DNA from: Sulfurisoma sediminicola
Lineage (GTDB): Bacteria > Pseudomonadota > Gammaproteobacteria > Burkholderiales > Rhodocyclaceae
Direction: 5' to 3'
DNA: 64,000 nucleotides
NCBI RefSeq assembly: GCF_003865015.1
Contig: NZ_BHVV01000006.1
Span: 310,001 to 374,000, forward strand
Part shown: one piece after another, positions 34,405 through 43,530 of the stretch
Numbering within the stretch: position 1 is the stretch's first letter
Layout: every line of letters starts with the position of its first letter
The notes under the pieces: model-generated
What the model saw: only the letters and a program-made list of their open reading frames with translations
Database searches by the model: none
Told to the model about the DNA's origin: nothing
Position numbers and translations under genes: made by a program

Positions 34405-34878
34405 CTAGCGTTTCGCCGGGGCCCTGCGCCAGCGGCCCTCCACCTTGAAGTGGCGATCGGGCTTGGCCTTGGGCATCAGAAGGTTCTTGCCCGGGGCCTT
34501 TTTCGAAGTCTTGTGCATCCGGACGGCCTCGCCGAGTTGCGACTGGGTCAGCACGATGGCGGGAAATTCCTCCGTCGGGCTGTAGGCGGCGAGTTCAGAC
34601 TTGAGCGCGACGAGGAGTTCTTCCGTGCCGGCCTTCTTGTGCTGCTTCGCCATGATCGCATGGGCGGCGGCAGTCAGCGTGAAGCCGCCTTCCGCCGCGC
34701 TGATCAAGCCGACAGAGGATAGCCGCGCAATCGCGTCGCCCAGTTTGTCGACGAAAGGAATGGCCTCCTGGATCAGATCGGCGGCGGCCACGATCTCGAC
34801 CAGTTCCGCAGGTCGTCGCTTCGACGAGAGCGTCGTGGCCATCAGGATGACTACATCGATATCGTGGACCGGGCGCAT
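34405..34878 (-). CDS. Hypothetical protein
   Basis: A 157-aa protein with a helical N-terminal half (VHDIDVVILMATTLSSKRRPAELVEIVAAADLIQEAIPFVDKLGDAIARLSSVGLISAAEGGFTLT) resembling a winged-helix repeat and a basic C-terminus (KTSKKAPGKNLLMPKAKPDRHFKVEGRWRRAPAKR). Might bind nucleic acid; not recognised. Divergent from dusC. Confidence 0.6.
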   Translation of the reverse strand: MRPVHDIDVVILMATTLSSKRRPAELVEIVAAADLIQEAIPFVDKLGDAIARLSSVGLISAAEGGFTLTAAAHAIMAKQHKKAGTEELLVALKSELAAYSPTEEFPAIVLTQSQLGEAVRMHKTSKKAPGKNLLMPKAKPDRHFKVEGRWRRAPAKR

Positions 34879-34942
34879 CGCGTGACCTTTTGAATGATTG
34901 TTCGAGTGCAACGATTGTAATGCCCGCTTATCATCGCAGCCC

Positions 34943-35923
34943 ATGCCAAATCCGGTAACACCGCCCCGCTTGATCCTTGCCCCGATGGAGGGCCTGGCCG
35001 ATGACATCCTGCGCGACGTATTGACCGGGGCAGGGGGCTACGACTGGTGCGTCACCGAGTTCGTCCGCGTCAGCGCCACCGTGTTGCCGCACTCCGCCTT
35101 CACGCGCATCAGTCCGGAACTCAATCGCGATTCGCGCACTCGCGCCGGCACCCCCGTGCGCGTGCAGCTGCTGGGGGGCGATCCTGCACTCCTCGCCGAC
35201 AACGCCGCCCAGGTAGCGCAATTGCGTCCTGCCGGCATCGATCTCAACTTCGGCTGTCCGACGCCGCTGATCAACCGCAACCGGGGCGGCGCCGCGCTGC
35301 TGGACGACCCCGAGCTGTTGCACCGCATCGCCCTGGCCGTGCGCCAGGCCGTTCCGGCATATATCCCGGTGACCGCCAAGATGCGCCTGGGCATCCACGA
35401 CGCCGGCCTGGCGATCGAGTGCGCCCAAGCCCTCGAGGCCGGCGGTGCCGAGGAGCTCGTGGTGCATGGCCGCACCAGGGAAGACGGCTATCGTCCGCCG
35501 GCGCGCTGGGACTGGATCGGCCGCGTCAGGGAGTCCGTGCGCGTGCCGGTGATCGCCAACGGCGAGGTGTGGAGCGTCGCCGACTACCACGCGATGCGCG
35601 CGGAGACCGGCTGCACCGACGTCATGCTCGGCCGCGGCGCGGTGGCCGACCCGCTCCTGGCCGGGCGCATTCGTTCAGGCGCGGGGGAGGGCGCCGACGA
35701 CTGGCCGCAGATCGCCGGAATGATCCTCGACTTCTGGAGCCAAGTGCAGCGCAAGGTGCTGCCGCGCCAGGCTCCGGGCCGCCTCAAGCAGTGGCTGGGA
35801 CTGATGCGCCGCATCCATCCCGAAGCCGAAAGGCTCTTCGTCGAGGTCAGGGAGTCGCGTCATGCCGATGAGGTCACGCCGGTGCTGATGCGGCGTCTTG
35901 CGGCGGCGGGCGGATGCGCCTGA
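34943..35923 (+). CDS. dusC: tRNA-dihydrouridine synthase DusC
   Basis: A 326-aa FMN enzyme that reduces uridine to dihydrouridine in tRNA. Signature: LAPMEGLADDILRDVLT at the N-terminus, catalytic Cys in LNFGCPTPLINRNRGGAALL, then VTAKMRLG, VHGRTREDGYRPPARWDWI, and VIANGEVWSVADY. The sub-type (U16) is judged from the DusC-like sequence and short C-terminal domain. ATG at 34943. Confidence 0.92.
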   Translation: MPNPVTPPRLILAPMEGLADDILRDVLTGAGGYDWCVTEFVRVSATVLPHSAFTRISPELNRDSRTRAGTPVRVQLLGGDPALLADNAAQVAQLRPAGIDLNFGCPTPLINRNRGGAALLDDPELLHRIALAVRQAVPAYIPVTAKMRLGIHDAGLAIECAQALEAGGAEELVVHGRTREDGYRPPARWDWIGRVRESVRVPVIANGEVWSVADYHAMRAETGCTDVMLGRGAVADPLLAGRIRSGAGEGADDWPQIAGMILDFWSQVQRKVLPRQAPGRLKQWLGLMRRIHPEAERLFVEVRESRHADEVTPVLMRRLAAAGGCA

Positions 35924-35960
35924 GGGCGTATCCGCAGAATCCCGCCGATCGCCAGTCCGA

Positions 35961-36821
35961 CTATTCCGGCAATCCGTTCAGCAGGAACATCGCTTTCAAC
36001 ACATCGCTGGGTTTGCCGATCGGCTCGAGCCAGGTCTTCAGGATTGGCGAAATATCGCCGCTGCGATAGAGGCGCGCCAGCGTACGGTCGACTGCGAGCC
36101 GAAAATCCGCATCACGGCGCATCGTCAATCCATAGGGCTCATAGGAAAACTGCATTTCGGAAATATCGAAGCCCTGTCCCTGCCCGCGCACCATCGCAGT
36201 CGTGATCAGCACCGTGCGATCGGCCGCATAGCCCGTTGCAGTCTTGTCGGCCAGAGCCTTCATGGCGGCATCATGATCGGCAACCTTGATAACGGTCATA
36301 TCGAGTTTGCCCGCCCCAATCTGTTCCGCAAGAGTCTTTTCCGTCGTCGTTCCCGCGACCACGGCCACACGCTGCCCCTTCATTTCAGCCTCTGACCTGG
36401 GCGCCTCCCCCTGCCGGAACAGCAAGCTGGCGCCATCGACGTAGGTCATCAGGCTGAAGTCGAAATCGGCGCGGCGTGAGAGCGTCTGCGTCGTGTTGCC
36501 GCATTCCAGGTCGATCTCGCCATTTTTCAAGGCATCGAAGCGGCTTTTCGCCGTCACCGGCACCCAGCGCACGTTCAGCTTCGCCAGTTTCAGTTGCTTC
36601 GCCACATCGTCGGCAACGATCCGGCATAGATCGACGCTGTATCCGCGGGGTTGCTTGTCGTCGCCGACAAAGGAAAACGGGATCGAATTCTCGCGATAGC
36701 CGAGCTTGATGATGCCGCTGCTCTTGATCTTGGCCAGGGTCGTCTCTGCCATTGCGGGCAAGGTCATCGACATGCTCGCCACGAAGGCAGCACCGATCAA
36801 TATGGATTTCTTTATGTGCAT
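35961..36821 (-). CDS. Amino-acid ABC transporter substrate-binding protein
   Basis: A 286-aa periplasmic solute-binding protein: signal peptide (SILIGAAFVASMSMTLPAMA), then LAKIKSSGIIKLGYRENSIPFSFVGDDKQPRGYSVDLCRIVAD, typical of the glutamate/aspartate group, and ECGNTTQTLSRRADFDFSLMTYVDGASLL. No permease or ATPase gene lies beside it, so partners must be elsewhere. The ATG at 36821 precedes the signal peptide. Confidence 0.88.
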   Translation of the reverse strand: MHIKKSILIGAAFVASMSMTLPAMAETTLAKIKSSGIIKLGYRENSIPFSFVGDDKQPRGYSVDLCRIVADDVAKQLKLAKLNVRWVPVTAKSRFDALKNGEIDLECGNTTQTLSRRADFDFSLMTYVDGASLLFRQGEAPRSEAEMKGQRVAVVAGTTTEKTLAEQIGAGKLDMTVIKVADHDAAMKALADKTATGYAADRTVLITTAMVRGQGQGFDISEMQFSYEPYGLTMRRDADFRLAVDRTLARLYRSGDISPILKTWLEPIGKPSDVLKAMFLLNGLPE

Positions 36822-36904
36822 TTGATTTTCTCGCTGTTGTTGTTTGTATTGAAGAAGAAGGCCAGGCTTGGGCATGTCCGGCGGCCAGTGTATCCGGATA
36901 TCGA

Positions 36905-37501
36905 TTATCCAAGCCGGCGCCAGACCAGGCAGCGGTTGTTGGAAGGCATCGCGACATCCTCGGCCAGGGCCATGCCGGCGCGGCGGGCGAACGCGTCGAG
37001 GTCGTCGAAGTCGCGGATGCCCTGGTGCGGGGCGCCGGCCTTCAGCGACGCATCGAAGCGCGCATTGCTCTCGCTGGTGAACTTGCCGCCGTAGTTGAAG
37101 GGGCCGTAGGCGACGAAGAGCGCCTGCTCGACCAGCACCCCCGGCAGCGCGGCGAACATCGCCTCCACGGCGGACCAGGGCATGATGTGCAGGGTATTGG
37201 CCGTGAACACGGCATCGAAGCGCCGCGCCGGCCAGGGGCCGGTCACGTCCAGTTCGACGGGGGCGGGGGTATTCGGCAGGCCGGCCTCGGCCAGCCAGGC
37301 CCGTATGCCCGGCAGGTTTTCCGCCCGATCCGAGGTCTGCCAGCTCAGGTGGGGCAGAGCCGGGGCGAAATGCACCGCGTGCTGCCCCGTGCCGCTGCCG
37401 ATCTCCAGCAACGACGTCCGCTCGGCCAGACGCTCGCGCAGCACCGCGAGTATCGGTTCGCGGTTCTTGTCGCAGGAAGGGGCGTAGGGCTTGTCCGGCA
37501 T
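36905..37501 (-). CDS. DUF938 SAM-dependent methyltransferase
   Basis: A 198-aa class-I methyltransferase of the DUF938 family: APSCDKNREPILAVLRERL, SAM motif I LLEIGSGTGQHAVHFA, and FDAVFTANTLHIMPWSAVEAMFA. The substrate is unknown. It lies 18 bp after dinB, same strand. Confidence 0.9.
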   Translation of the reverse strand: MPDKPYAPSCDKNREPILAVLRERLAERTSLLEIGSGTGQHAVHFAPALPHLSWQTSDRAENLPGIRAWLAEAGLPNTPAPVELDVTGPWPARRFDAVFTANTLHIMPWSAVEAMFAALPGVLVEQALFVAYGPFNYGGKFTSESNARFDASLKAGAPHQGIRDFDDLDAFARRAGMALAEDVAMPSNNRCLVWRRLG

Positions 37502-37519
37502 GCAGCGATTATGCCGCGA

Positions 37520-38671
37520 CTATTCCAGCGGCAGCTCGCCCTGCGTCGATTCCGCAACCGCCGGTATCGCTTCGGGCTTCTGCAAGCCGCTGACGCGCAC
37601 GCCCAGCAATCGCAGCTTCTTGTCCAGCGGCACCCGCCGCAGGCATTCGCCGGCCGCGCGGCGTATCGCCGTCGCGTCGCCGGTCGCGGCCGGCAGGGTC
37701 ACATCGCGCGTCACCGTCTGGAAGTCGTCGTAGCGCAGCTTGATGCCGATCGTGCGCCCGACGACCCCCTTGCGGGCCAGGTCCCCGGCCACGCGCTGGC
37801 ACAGGGCGGTGAAGATTTCGCCCAGCTGGTTCCGGTCCTTGCGCGGGTGGAGGTCGGTTTCGAAGGTGGTCTCGCGGCTGATCGACTTCGGCTCCGAGCG
37901 CGTCACCACCGGCCGGTCGTCGATGCCGTGCGCCGCCTCGTGCAACCAGGCGCCGTAGCTGCGGCCGAACTGCAGCTGCAGGAATTCCGGGTCCGCGGCG
38001 GCCAGTTCCGCGATGGTCGTGATGCCGAGGCCGGCCAGCTTCTCGCTCGCCTTCGGGCCGATGCCGTTGATCTTGCGCACCGGCAGCGGCCAGATGCGGG
38101 CGGGGATGTCGCCCATCCCCAGGAGGGTGATGCCGTCGGGCTTCTGCAGGTCGGAGCAGATCTTCGACAGCAGCTTGTTGGGGGTGATGCCGATCGAGCA
38201 CGAGAGCCCCGTCGCGTCCTTCACCGCCTGCTTGATGCGGCGCGCCAGTTCCAGGGTTTCCCCGGGCACCTCGGTGAGGTCGATGTAGATCTCGTCGATG
38301 CCGCGATCCTCGATCTGCGGCGCGATGGCCGCGACGGCCGCCTTGAACAGGCGCGAATAGTGGCGGTAGGCATCGAAGTCGACCGGCAGCAGGATGGCGT
38401 CGGGGGCGAGGCGGGCCGCTGCCATCGTGCCCATGCCGGAATGCACGCCGAGCGCCCGCGCCTCGTAGGTCGCCGTGGTCAGCACGCCGCGCCCGACGTA
38501 ATCGCGCAGCCGGGCGAAGCGGCGCGAGCCGTCGGGCAGTATCTCCGCCTGCTGCGCCCGGCGCCCGCCGATGGCAACCGGCTGGCCGCGCAGTTCGGGG
38601 TATTTCAGCAGCTCGACGGAAGCGTAGAACGCATCCATGTCGAGGTGGGCGATGCGGCGTTCCGGCATCAT
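37520..38671 (-). CDS. dinB: DNA polymerase IV (DinB)
   Basis: A 383-aa Y-family translesion polymerase: catalytic Asp in HLDMDAFYASVE (D11) and the second acidic pair in GIDEIYIDLTEV; palm/finger features YEARALGVHSGMGTMAAARLAPDAI; thumb LPVRKINGIGPKASEKLAGLGI; little finger present to the end. It copies damaged DNA at low fidelity, usually under SOS control; I did not find an obvious LexA box upstream. DUF3820 and DUF938 genes flank it on the same strand. Confidence 0.95.
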   Translation of the reverse strand: MMPERRIAHLDMDAFYASVELLKYPELRGQPVAIGGRRAQQAEILPDGSRRFARLRDYVGRGVLTTATYEARALGVHSGMGTMAAARLAPDAILLPVDFDAYRHYSRLFKAAVAAIAPQIEDRGIDEIYIDLTEVPGETLELARRIKQAVKDATGLSCSIGITPNKLLSKICSDLQKPDGITLLGMGDIPARIWPLPVRKINGIGPKASEKLAGLGITTIAELAAADPEFLQLQFGRSYGAWLHEAAHGIDDRPVVTRSEPKSISRETTFETDLHPRKDRNQLGEIFTALCQRVAGDLARKGVVGRTIGIKLRYDDFQTVTRDVTLPAATGDATAIRRAAGECLRRVPLDKKLRLLGVRVSGLQKPEAIPAVAESTQGELPLE

Positions 38672-38675
38672 TCCG

Positions 38676-38888
38676 TTACGGCCGACGCAAGGGCGCGAGG
38701 ATGTCCTTGAGCCCGTTGTGATCGATCTCCTGCATCAGCGCCAGCAGCCGGCCGATCTCGCCCTTGGGGAAGCCCGCCCGTGCGAACCAGTTGAGGTAAT
38801 GCCCCGGCAGGTCGGCGATGAGCCTGCCCTTGTACTTGCCGAAGGGCATTTCGCGGGTGACGAGCAGTTCGAGGTCCTCGGGATTCAT
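38676..38888 (-). CDS. DUF3820 small protein
   Basis: A 70-aa protein with MPFGKYKGRLIADLPGHYLNWFARAGFPKGEIGRLLALMQEIDHNGL, the DUF3820 signature (often annotated with a link to quorum sensing). Function unknown. It ends 4 bp before the dinB start, so it is likely co-translated. Confidence 0.88.
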   Translation of the reverse strand: MNPEDLELLVTREMPFGKYKGRLIADLPGHYLNWFARAGFPKGEIGRLLALMQEIDHNGLKDILAPLRRP

Positions 38889-39027
38889 GGAAGCCAGATT
38901 GTTACCGGGTGTAAGACTTAAGCCAACCCTAAGAATTCGTCGGTAGCATCCATCCTGACGTTGTGATGGACGTCACCTCCCGGCCCCTCCTGGTTACCTC
39001 CCCCGGACCTCGAGGGGCCACCCTTTT

Positions 39028-39939
39028 TCAGTGCCGGCGTTTGAACAGATGGGCGATGGCCACCAGCACGCCGCCCGCGACGCCGCCGAGCAGCGTGCCC
39101 AGCGCGAGTTCGATGACGCCCGCGAAGGCCCCGCCGGCATGCGCGATGGCCTCGATGCCCGGCACATGGTGCCCGAGGATGCCGCCGCCGACGGCGAGCA
39201 TGGCGACGGTTCCCAGATACGCCAGCCCCGTCAGCACGGCCGGCATCATGGACACGATGCCGACGCCGGCCTTCTGCAAGCTCCCGTTCCCCGTCGCGAC
39301 GCCGCGCTTCACGAACGCCAGCCCGACGTCGTCCATCTTCACGATGACGGCGACCACCCCATAGACGCCGACCGTCATCAGGAAGCCGGCCAGCACCAGT
39401 GCCAGGGCCTTCTGCGCCAGCGGCGCCGCGGCCATGGTGGAGAGCGAAATCACCACGATCTCGGCCGAGAGCACGAAGTCCGTCTTCGCCGCGTTGGATA
39501 CCCGGGCCTTTTCGGCCTCGGCCGGCGACAGATTCGTCTCGTCGGCGGATTCATGCACCCCGCCCCAGAACTTCTCGATGATGCCTTCCACGCCCTCGAA
39601 GCAGAGGAAGGCGCCGCCGAGCGCGAGCAGCGGCGGAATGCTCCACGGCGCCCACACCGACAAGGCCAGCGCGAGGGGAATCAGGATCGCCTTGTTGAGC
39701 AGCGAGAGCAGGGTGATCTTCGCCACCACGGGCAGCTCGCGCTCCGGGCTGAGGCCGTGCGCGTACTGGGGCATCGCGGCGGTGTCGTCGATCACCACCC
39801 CGGCCGACTTCGCCGTGGCCACCTTGGCCGAAGTCCCGACGTCGTCGAGCGAGGTGGCGACCATGCGCTTGGCCGCCAGCGCGGCATCGTCGAGGGAAGA
39901 GCCGACGATCTTCAGGATCGCGGCGACGTCATAGGCCAT
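39028..39939 (-). CDS. DUF808 (YedI-like) membrane protein
   Basis: A 303-aa protein with DDAALAAKRMVATSLDDVGTSAKVATAKSAGVVIDDTAAMPQY at the N-terminus and several hydrophobic segments (ITLLSLLNKAILIPLALALSVWAPWSIPPLLALGGAFLCFEG and later). This is the YedI family. Its role is unknown. It may span the inner membrane 5-6 times. Confidence 0.9.
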   Translation of the reverse strand: MAYDVAAILKIVGSSLDDAALAAKRMVATSLDDVGTSAKVATAKSAGVVIDDTAAMPQYAHGLSPERELPVVAKITLLSLLNKAILIPLALALSVWAPWSIPPLLALGGAFLCFEGVEGIIEKFWGGVHESADETNLSPAEAEKARVSNAAKTDFVLSAEIVVISLSTMAAAPLAQKALALVLAGFLMTVGVYGVVAVIVKMDDVGLAFVKRGVATGNGSLQKAGVGIVSMMPAVLTGLAYLGTVAMLAVGGGILGHHVPGIEAIAHAGGAFAGVIELALGTLLGGVAGGVLVAIAHLFKRRH

Positions 39940-40042
39940 GTTTCGCGGGTTCCGGATTCAGGTGCGCGGCACGAAATTCAAGGGCGCATTTTCGCAAGCC
40001 GTTTCGCAGAGTCGGCGCGGCTCATGCACCGCAAGCCCTCGG

Positions 40043-40303
40043 CTACTTGATGTTGTCTGCGGAGTGCAGCACGACCTGGTCGCCGACGAAGCGCACCGTC
40101 ACGTTGCTCTTGTCGTCGCCCCAGCGGCACGCCTTGAAGCCGGCGAAATCGCTGCAGCTCGCCGGATTGCCCAGGATCGCGGTGACCTCCGTATAGGCCA
40201 TGCCCGCCTTGATCTTCGCGTAGTTCTCGGCGGTGACCTTGCTGCAGGCCGCGACGAGCAGGGCGAGCGCCAGTGGTGCCAAAAGAGGAAGAGGGGATTT
40301 CAC
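40043..40303 (-). CDS. Small DUF3862-like lipoprotein
   Basis: An 86-aa protein: lipoprotein signal (PLALALLVAACSK, Cys20) and a short BamE/SmpA-like fold (YAKIKAGMAYTEVTAILGNPASCSDFAGFKACRWGDDKSNVTVRFVGDQVVLHSADNI). GTG start. Likely anchored to the outer membrane inner face; role unknown. Confidence 0.78.
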   Translation of the reverse strand: MKSPLPLLAPLALALLVAACSKVTAENYAKIKAGMAYTEVTAILGNPASCSDFAGFKACRWGDDKSNVTVRFVGDQVVLHSADNIK

Positions 40304-40619
40304 GTGGGTACTCCGCTCGATGAGTGATAGGAGAGGTCGGCAAGCCGAGTGCGTGCTTTCTTCGGCGGGTCGGCAGATTCTAAACGCTCATCCACCGATC
40401 GGCGCTGGCGCGCCTCTACACGCCTGCACGCCGCCCTATTTGCAGGGATAAGAAGCTTCCAACAACGGCACCAGCCACTCGACGACGGGTTTGTTCGCGA
40501 CTTCAGGATGATCGGCCAGATTTTCCGATCATGCTCGTCACCCCCCCCGAATGTGCAGCGGTCGATGATAAGGGCTTACCATGCGGTCAGCTCTTGTTTG
40601 AAGATGAAGGATACGGACC
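40304..40619. other. Gene-free gap with a possible gene remnant
   Basis: 316 bp between the lipoprotein and the sir2 gene. On the minus strand 40529-40436 reads ENLADHPEVANKPVVEWL, continuing VPLLEASYPCK before a stop; it looks like a natural protein end but has no start codon (a stop precedes it), so it may be the tail of a lost gene. Otherwise only the sir2 promoter region is expected here. Confidence 0.35.
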
Positions 40620-41474
40620 ATGGCCCCGGCGGATCGTGAGCAGCTGCTCGGCCTGCTCGCCATGCTTGGCCGGGGCCCTGTCGCGGTGATTACCGGGGCG
40701 GGGCTGAGCACGGGGAGCGGCATCCCCGCCTACCGTGACCGGCATGGCCAATGGCAGCACGCTCAACCGATCCAGCACCAGGATTTCCTCAAGTCGGCGG
40801 CGACGCGCCGGCGCTATTGGGCGCGCAGCTTCGTCGGCTGGGCAACCATGGCGGGCGCCCAACCCAACCCTGGACACCGGGCGCTCGCCGGCCTCGAATC
40901 CCGGGGAGTCGTGTCAACCGTCATCACCCAGAACGTCGACGGCCTTCACCATGCGGCCGGCAGCCGGTCGGTGATCGAACTGCATGGCGGCATTCGCAAC
41001 GTGCGCTGCCTGTCCTGCGAGGCACGCTTTCCGCGCAGCCAGGTGCAGGAATGGCTCACCCGGGCCAATCCCGACTTCGATCACGACCAGGCGCGAACCG
41101 CACGCATGGCGCCGGATGGCGATGCACACCTCGTCGATACCGTCTATGCCGCCTTCGAGGTACCGGACTGTCCAGCGTGTGGCGGGACGATAAAACCCGA
41201 CGTCGTCTTCTTCGGCGACAACGTACCGCGCGAGCGGGTGGCCGTTGCCCAGCACGCGATGGAGTCCGCGAATTCCTTGCTGGTCGTCGGTTCGTCGCTG
41301 ATGGTGTATTCCGCTTATCGATTCGTGGAACAGGCGCATCGGCTCGGCAAGCCGGTCATCGCCATCAACCGCGGTGTCACGCGGGCCGATCCCCTGCTGG
41401 CGCTGAAGATAGAGGAAGATTGCGCAACGGTGCTGGCCGAATTGGCAGCGGACAAGATGATCCGGTACCGTTAG
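40620..41474 (+). CDS. Sir2-family NAD-dependent protein deacetylase
   Basis: A 284-aa sirtuin: NAD loop VITGAGLSTGSGIPAYRD (23-40), TQNVDGLHHAAG, catalytic His122 in ELHGGIRNVRC, zinc ligands C130xxC133 and CPAC, and FFGDNVPRERV. It removes acyl groups from lysine using NAD. A ribosome-binding site AAGGA lies 8 bp upstream. The neighbours (CIA30-type, hydrolase) do not suggest a defence system. Confidence 0.93.
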   Translation: MAPADREQLLGLLAMLGRGPVAVITGAGLSTGSGIPAYRDRHGQWQHAQPIQHQDFLKSAATRRRYWARSFVGWATMAGAQPNPGHRALAGLESRGVVSTVITQNVDGLHHAAGSRSVIELHGGIRNVRCLSCEARFPRSQVQEWLTRANPDFDHDQARTARMAPDGDAHLVDTVYAAFEVPDCPACGGTIKPDVVFFGDNVPRERVAVAQHAMESANSLLVVGSSLMVYSAYRFVEQAHRLGKPVIAINRGVTRADPLLALKIEEDCATVLAELAADKMIRYR

Positions 41475-41509
41475 AGTCCGGCATCCTGAAACAGCCTATC
41501 CTGTCTGCC

Positions 41510-42013
41510 ATGACTCCTGTCCTGTTCGATTTTTCCGACCCGGGTTCGGCGGCATTGTGGAGCCCGATCAACGATGGCGTGATGGGCGGGGTCTCCCAAA
41601 GCCGGCTGCGCCACGACACGGCCGGGCACGCGGTCTTCGCCGGCCACGTCTCGTTCGAGAACAACGGGGGGTTCGCTTCGGTGCGCTGCCGGCCCGGTGA
41701 TCTCGGCAGGAAGGACGTCGTTGCCTATCTTCTGCAAGTACTAGGCGACGGCAAGCGTTACAAGCTGAACCTGCGCACCGACGACGGCTTCGACGGCGTC
41801 AATTACCAGGCCGGCTTCCATCCTCCCGCCGGCAGCTGGGCCAGCTGCCGTATCGCCAGCGCCGACTTTTTGCCGACCTGGCGCGGCAAGCCCGTTGCCG
41901 ATGCTCCGCCTCTCGACACCGCACGCGTGAGACAGATCGGCCTCATGATCGCCGATCGGCAGGAAGGGCCATTCCGTCTGGCCGTCAGGTCGATTGCCGT
42001 AGAAGTCGCCTGA
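41510..42013 (+). CDS. CIA30-family protein
   Basis: A 167-aa beta-sandwich protein: FDFSDPGSAALWSPINDGVMGGVSQSRL is the CIA30 signature (NADH:ubiquinone oxidoreductase intermediate-associated protein 30), followed by GHVSFENNGGFASVRCRPG and QIGLMIADRQEGPFRL. In bacteria the role is unclear and may be carbohydrate-binding-like. It starts 35 bp after sir2 and ends 2 bp before the hydrolase start. Confidence 0.88.
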   Translation: MTPVLFDFSDPGSAALWSPINDGVMGGVSQSRLRHDTAGHAVFAGHVSFENNGGFASVRCRPGDLGRKDVVAYLLQVLGDGKRYKLNLRTDDGFDGVNYQAGFHPPAGSWASCRIASADFLPTWRGKPVADAPPLDTARVRQIGLMIADRQEGPFRLAVRSIAVEVA

Positions 42014-42015
42014 TC

Positions 42016-42900
42016 GTGCTCTGGCTTCTCGGGCTCGTCGCCGCCATCGGACTGTTGGCCGGCTTGCGCTGGACGATCCATCGCAGCCTGGCTCCGCAAC
42101 GGGTGATCGAGGTCCGGACGCCGGTCGATGTCGGCTTGCGACATCAGGACGTCACGATCCCCACGGAAAACGGCAAGTCCCTGTTCGGCTGGTTCATCCC
42201 CGCGAACCCGCAAGGCCGGGAGGGCAGGGAAGGGCGGTGGCCGGCGGTCGTCCTGATCCACGGCTGGGGCGGCAACGCCGAAACCCTGTTGCCCTTGGCG
42301 GCTCCGCTGCATGAAGCGGGGTTCGCCCTGCTGTTCATCGATGCGCGGTGCCATGGCCGCAGCGATGAGGACAGCTTCGCCTCGATGCCGCGCTTCGCCG
42401 AGGATCTTGGCCACGCCATCGACTGGCTGAAGCGACGGGACGACGTCGACCCGCTAGCCATCGCCGCCATCGGTCACTCCGTCGGCGCGGGCGCCGTCTT
42501 GCTGAGCGCCGCGAGGCGAAACGACCTGGCCGCCGTCGTGAGCATCGCCGCTTTCACCCATCCGGTCGCGATGATGCGGCGCTGGTTCGCCGCCAAGGGA
42601 ATTCCCTACCGGCCCATCGGCTGGCTGATGCTGCGCTACGTCGAATGGGTGATCGGCCACCGCTTCGACGACATCGCGCCGGTGAACACCATCCGGCAGG
42701 TTGCTTGCCCGACATTGCTGATCCATGGCGCCGAGGACACGACCGTGCCGGTCAGCGAGGCCCATGCCATTCACGCCGGCCGCGCGGGCGACCATGTCCG
42801 GCTGAAGGTCGTTGCCGGCAGCCACGACGACTACGCCGATCTCGACCGGGAGTTGCCGGTGCTGGTGGGTTTCGTGGCCGCGATGGTCGAGAAGCGATAG
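42016..42900 (+). CDS. Alpha/beta hydrolase (S9/YqkD-like)
   Basis: A 294-aa protein with an N-terminal helix (LWLLGLVAAIGLLAGLRW) that may anchor it, then an alpha/beta-hydrolase domain: oxyanion VLIHGWGGNAE, nucleophile GHSVGAG (S159 region), ASP-like HGAEDTTVPV and HDDY at the end (catalytic triad Ser-Asp-His). Substrate unknown. GTG start 2 bp after the CIA30 stop, so coupled. Confidence 0.88.
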   Translation: MLWLLGLVAAIGLLAGLRWTIHRSLAPQRVIEVRTPVDVGLRHQDVTIPTENGKSLFGWFIPANPQGREGREGRWPAVVLIHGWGGNAETLLPLAAPLHEAGFALLFIDARCHGRSDEDSFASMPRFAEDLGHAIDWLKRRDDVDPLAIAAIGHSVGAGAVLLSAARRNDLAAVVSIAAFTHPVAMMRRWFAAKGIPYRPIGWLMLRYVEWVIGHRFDDIAPVNTIRQVACPTLLIHGAEDTTVPVSEAHAIHAGRAGDHVRLKVVAGSHDDYADLDRELPVLVGFVAAMVEKR

Positions 42901-42936
42901 CATATCGACGTCCCTGGCCACATTCCGCGTCCCATC

Positions 42937-43128
42937 ATGTTTGCAATCGTCATCGCCCTCATCCTCCTGGCAATCGCCGTCGGCGCCATCTACCTGATCC
43001 TCAAGAACATGGGCGAGGAGGGCATCGAAATTGCCGCTCCCGGCAGCTGCAAGAGCGGGCGATGCGGCGTGCGTTGTGCTCCTGTGGCCGACGAAGCCGA
43101 CGAGATCAGACGAAAGGACGTCGCCTAG
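42937..43128 (+). CDS. Small Cys-rich membrane protein
   Basis: A 63-aa protein: one helix (AIVIALILLAIAVGAIYLIL) followed by CKSGRCGVRC, a cluster of three Cys that could bind metal or form disulfides. No family recognised, and no strong ribosome-binding site is visible. It follows the hydrolase by 36 bp on the same strand. Confidence 0.5.
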   Translation: MFAIVIALILLAIAVGAIYLILKNMGEEGIEIAAPGSCKSGRCGVRCAPVADEADEIRRKDVA

Positions 43129-43224
43129 ACAAAGGCGCACGGATTGATGGCTTAGGGCGCATCGAGATTGCATCTGGTCGCATCCGCCTGACGTATCGGC
43201 CAGGGCGCCGTGTTGCACCAAATC

Positions 43225-43530
43225 TCAATCCGCGTAGTTGTATTCGGAACTCTTGACGATGCCTGCATCCAGAACCACCTTGCAGGCGAATCGCCCGTAG
43301 GTCTTGGTCTCTGGCAGGTAAGTGATACCGGAATCTCTGCTGGGCGCTTTGAGGCCATGTTCGTCGGCAAGGCTTTTCAGTTGCGCCAGGTTCATTCCCG
43401 GCTGAATCTGTGCGCACACTTGCGTCATCCGCTTCTCGCCAGTCGATAGGGCGTAATAGAAATAGCCGATTCCGAAGAGGACGGGAACGCCGAATACGAA
43501 TAGCAGGCCCTTGAGGATGGGGTTCATCAT
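43225..43530 (-). CDS. Small membrane-anchored protein
   Basis: A 101-aa protein: N-terminal helix (LLFVFGVPVLFGIGYFYYAL), then a short BamE/SmpA-like part (GEKRMTQVCAQIQPGMNLAQLKSLADEHGLKAP...FACKVVLDAGIV). Start Met-Met at 43530; its start overlaps the stop of the next gene upstream (ATGA), so the pair is coupled. Unknown role. Confidence 0.68.
   Translation of the reverse strand: MMNPILKGLLFVFGVPVLFGIGYFYYALSTGEKRMTQVCAQIQPGMNLAQLKSLADEHGLKAPSRDSGITYLPETKTYGRFACKVVLDAGIVKSSEYNYAD

Noticed and set aside
40620-42900. Sir2 gene as part of an anti-phage system (e.g. with an Argonaute or a helicase partner)
   Set aside because: The sequence is a typical deacetylase with zinc Cys; neighbours are CIA30 and a hydrolase, not defence genes.
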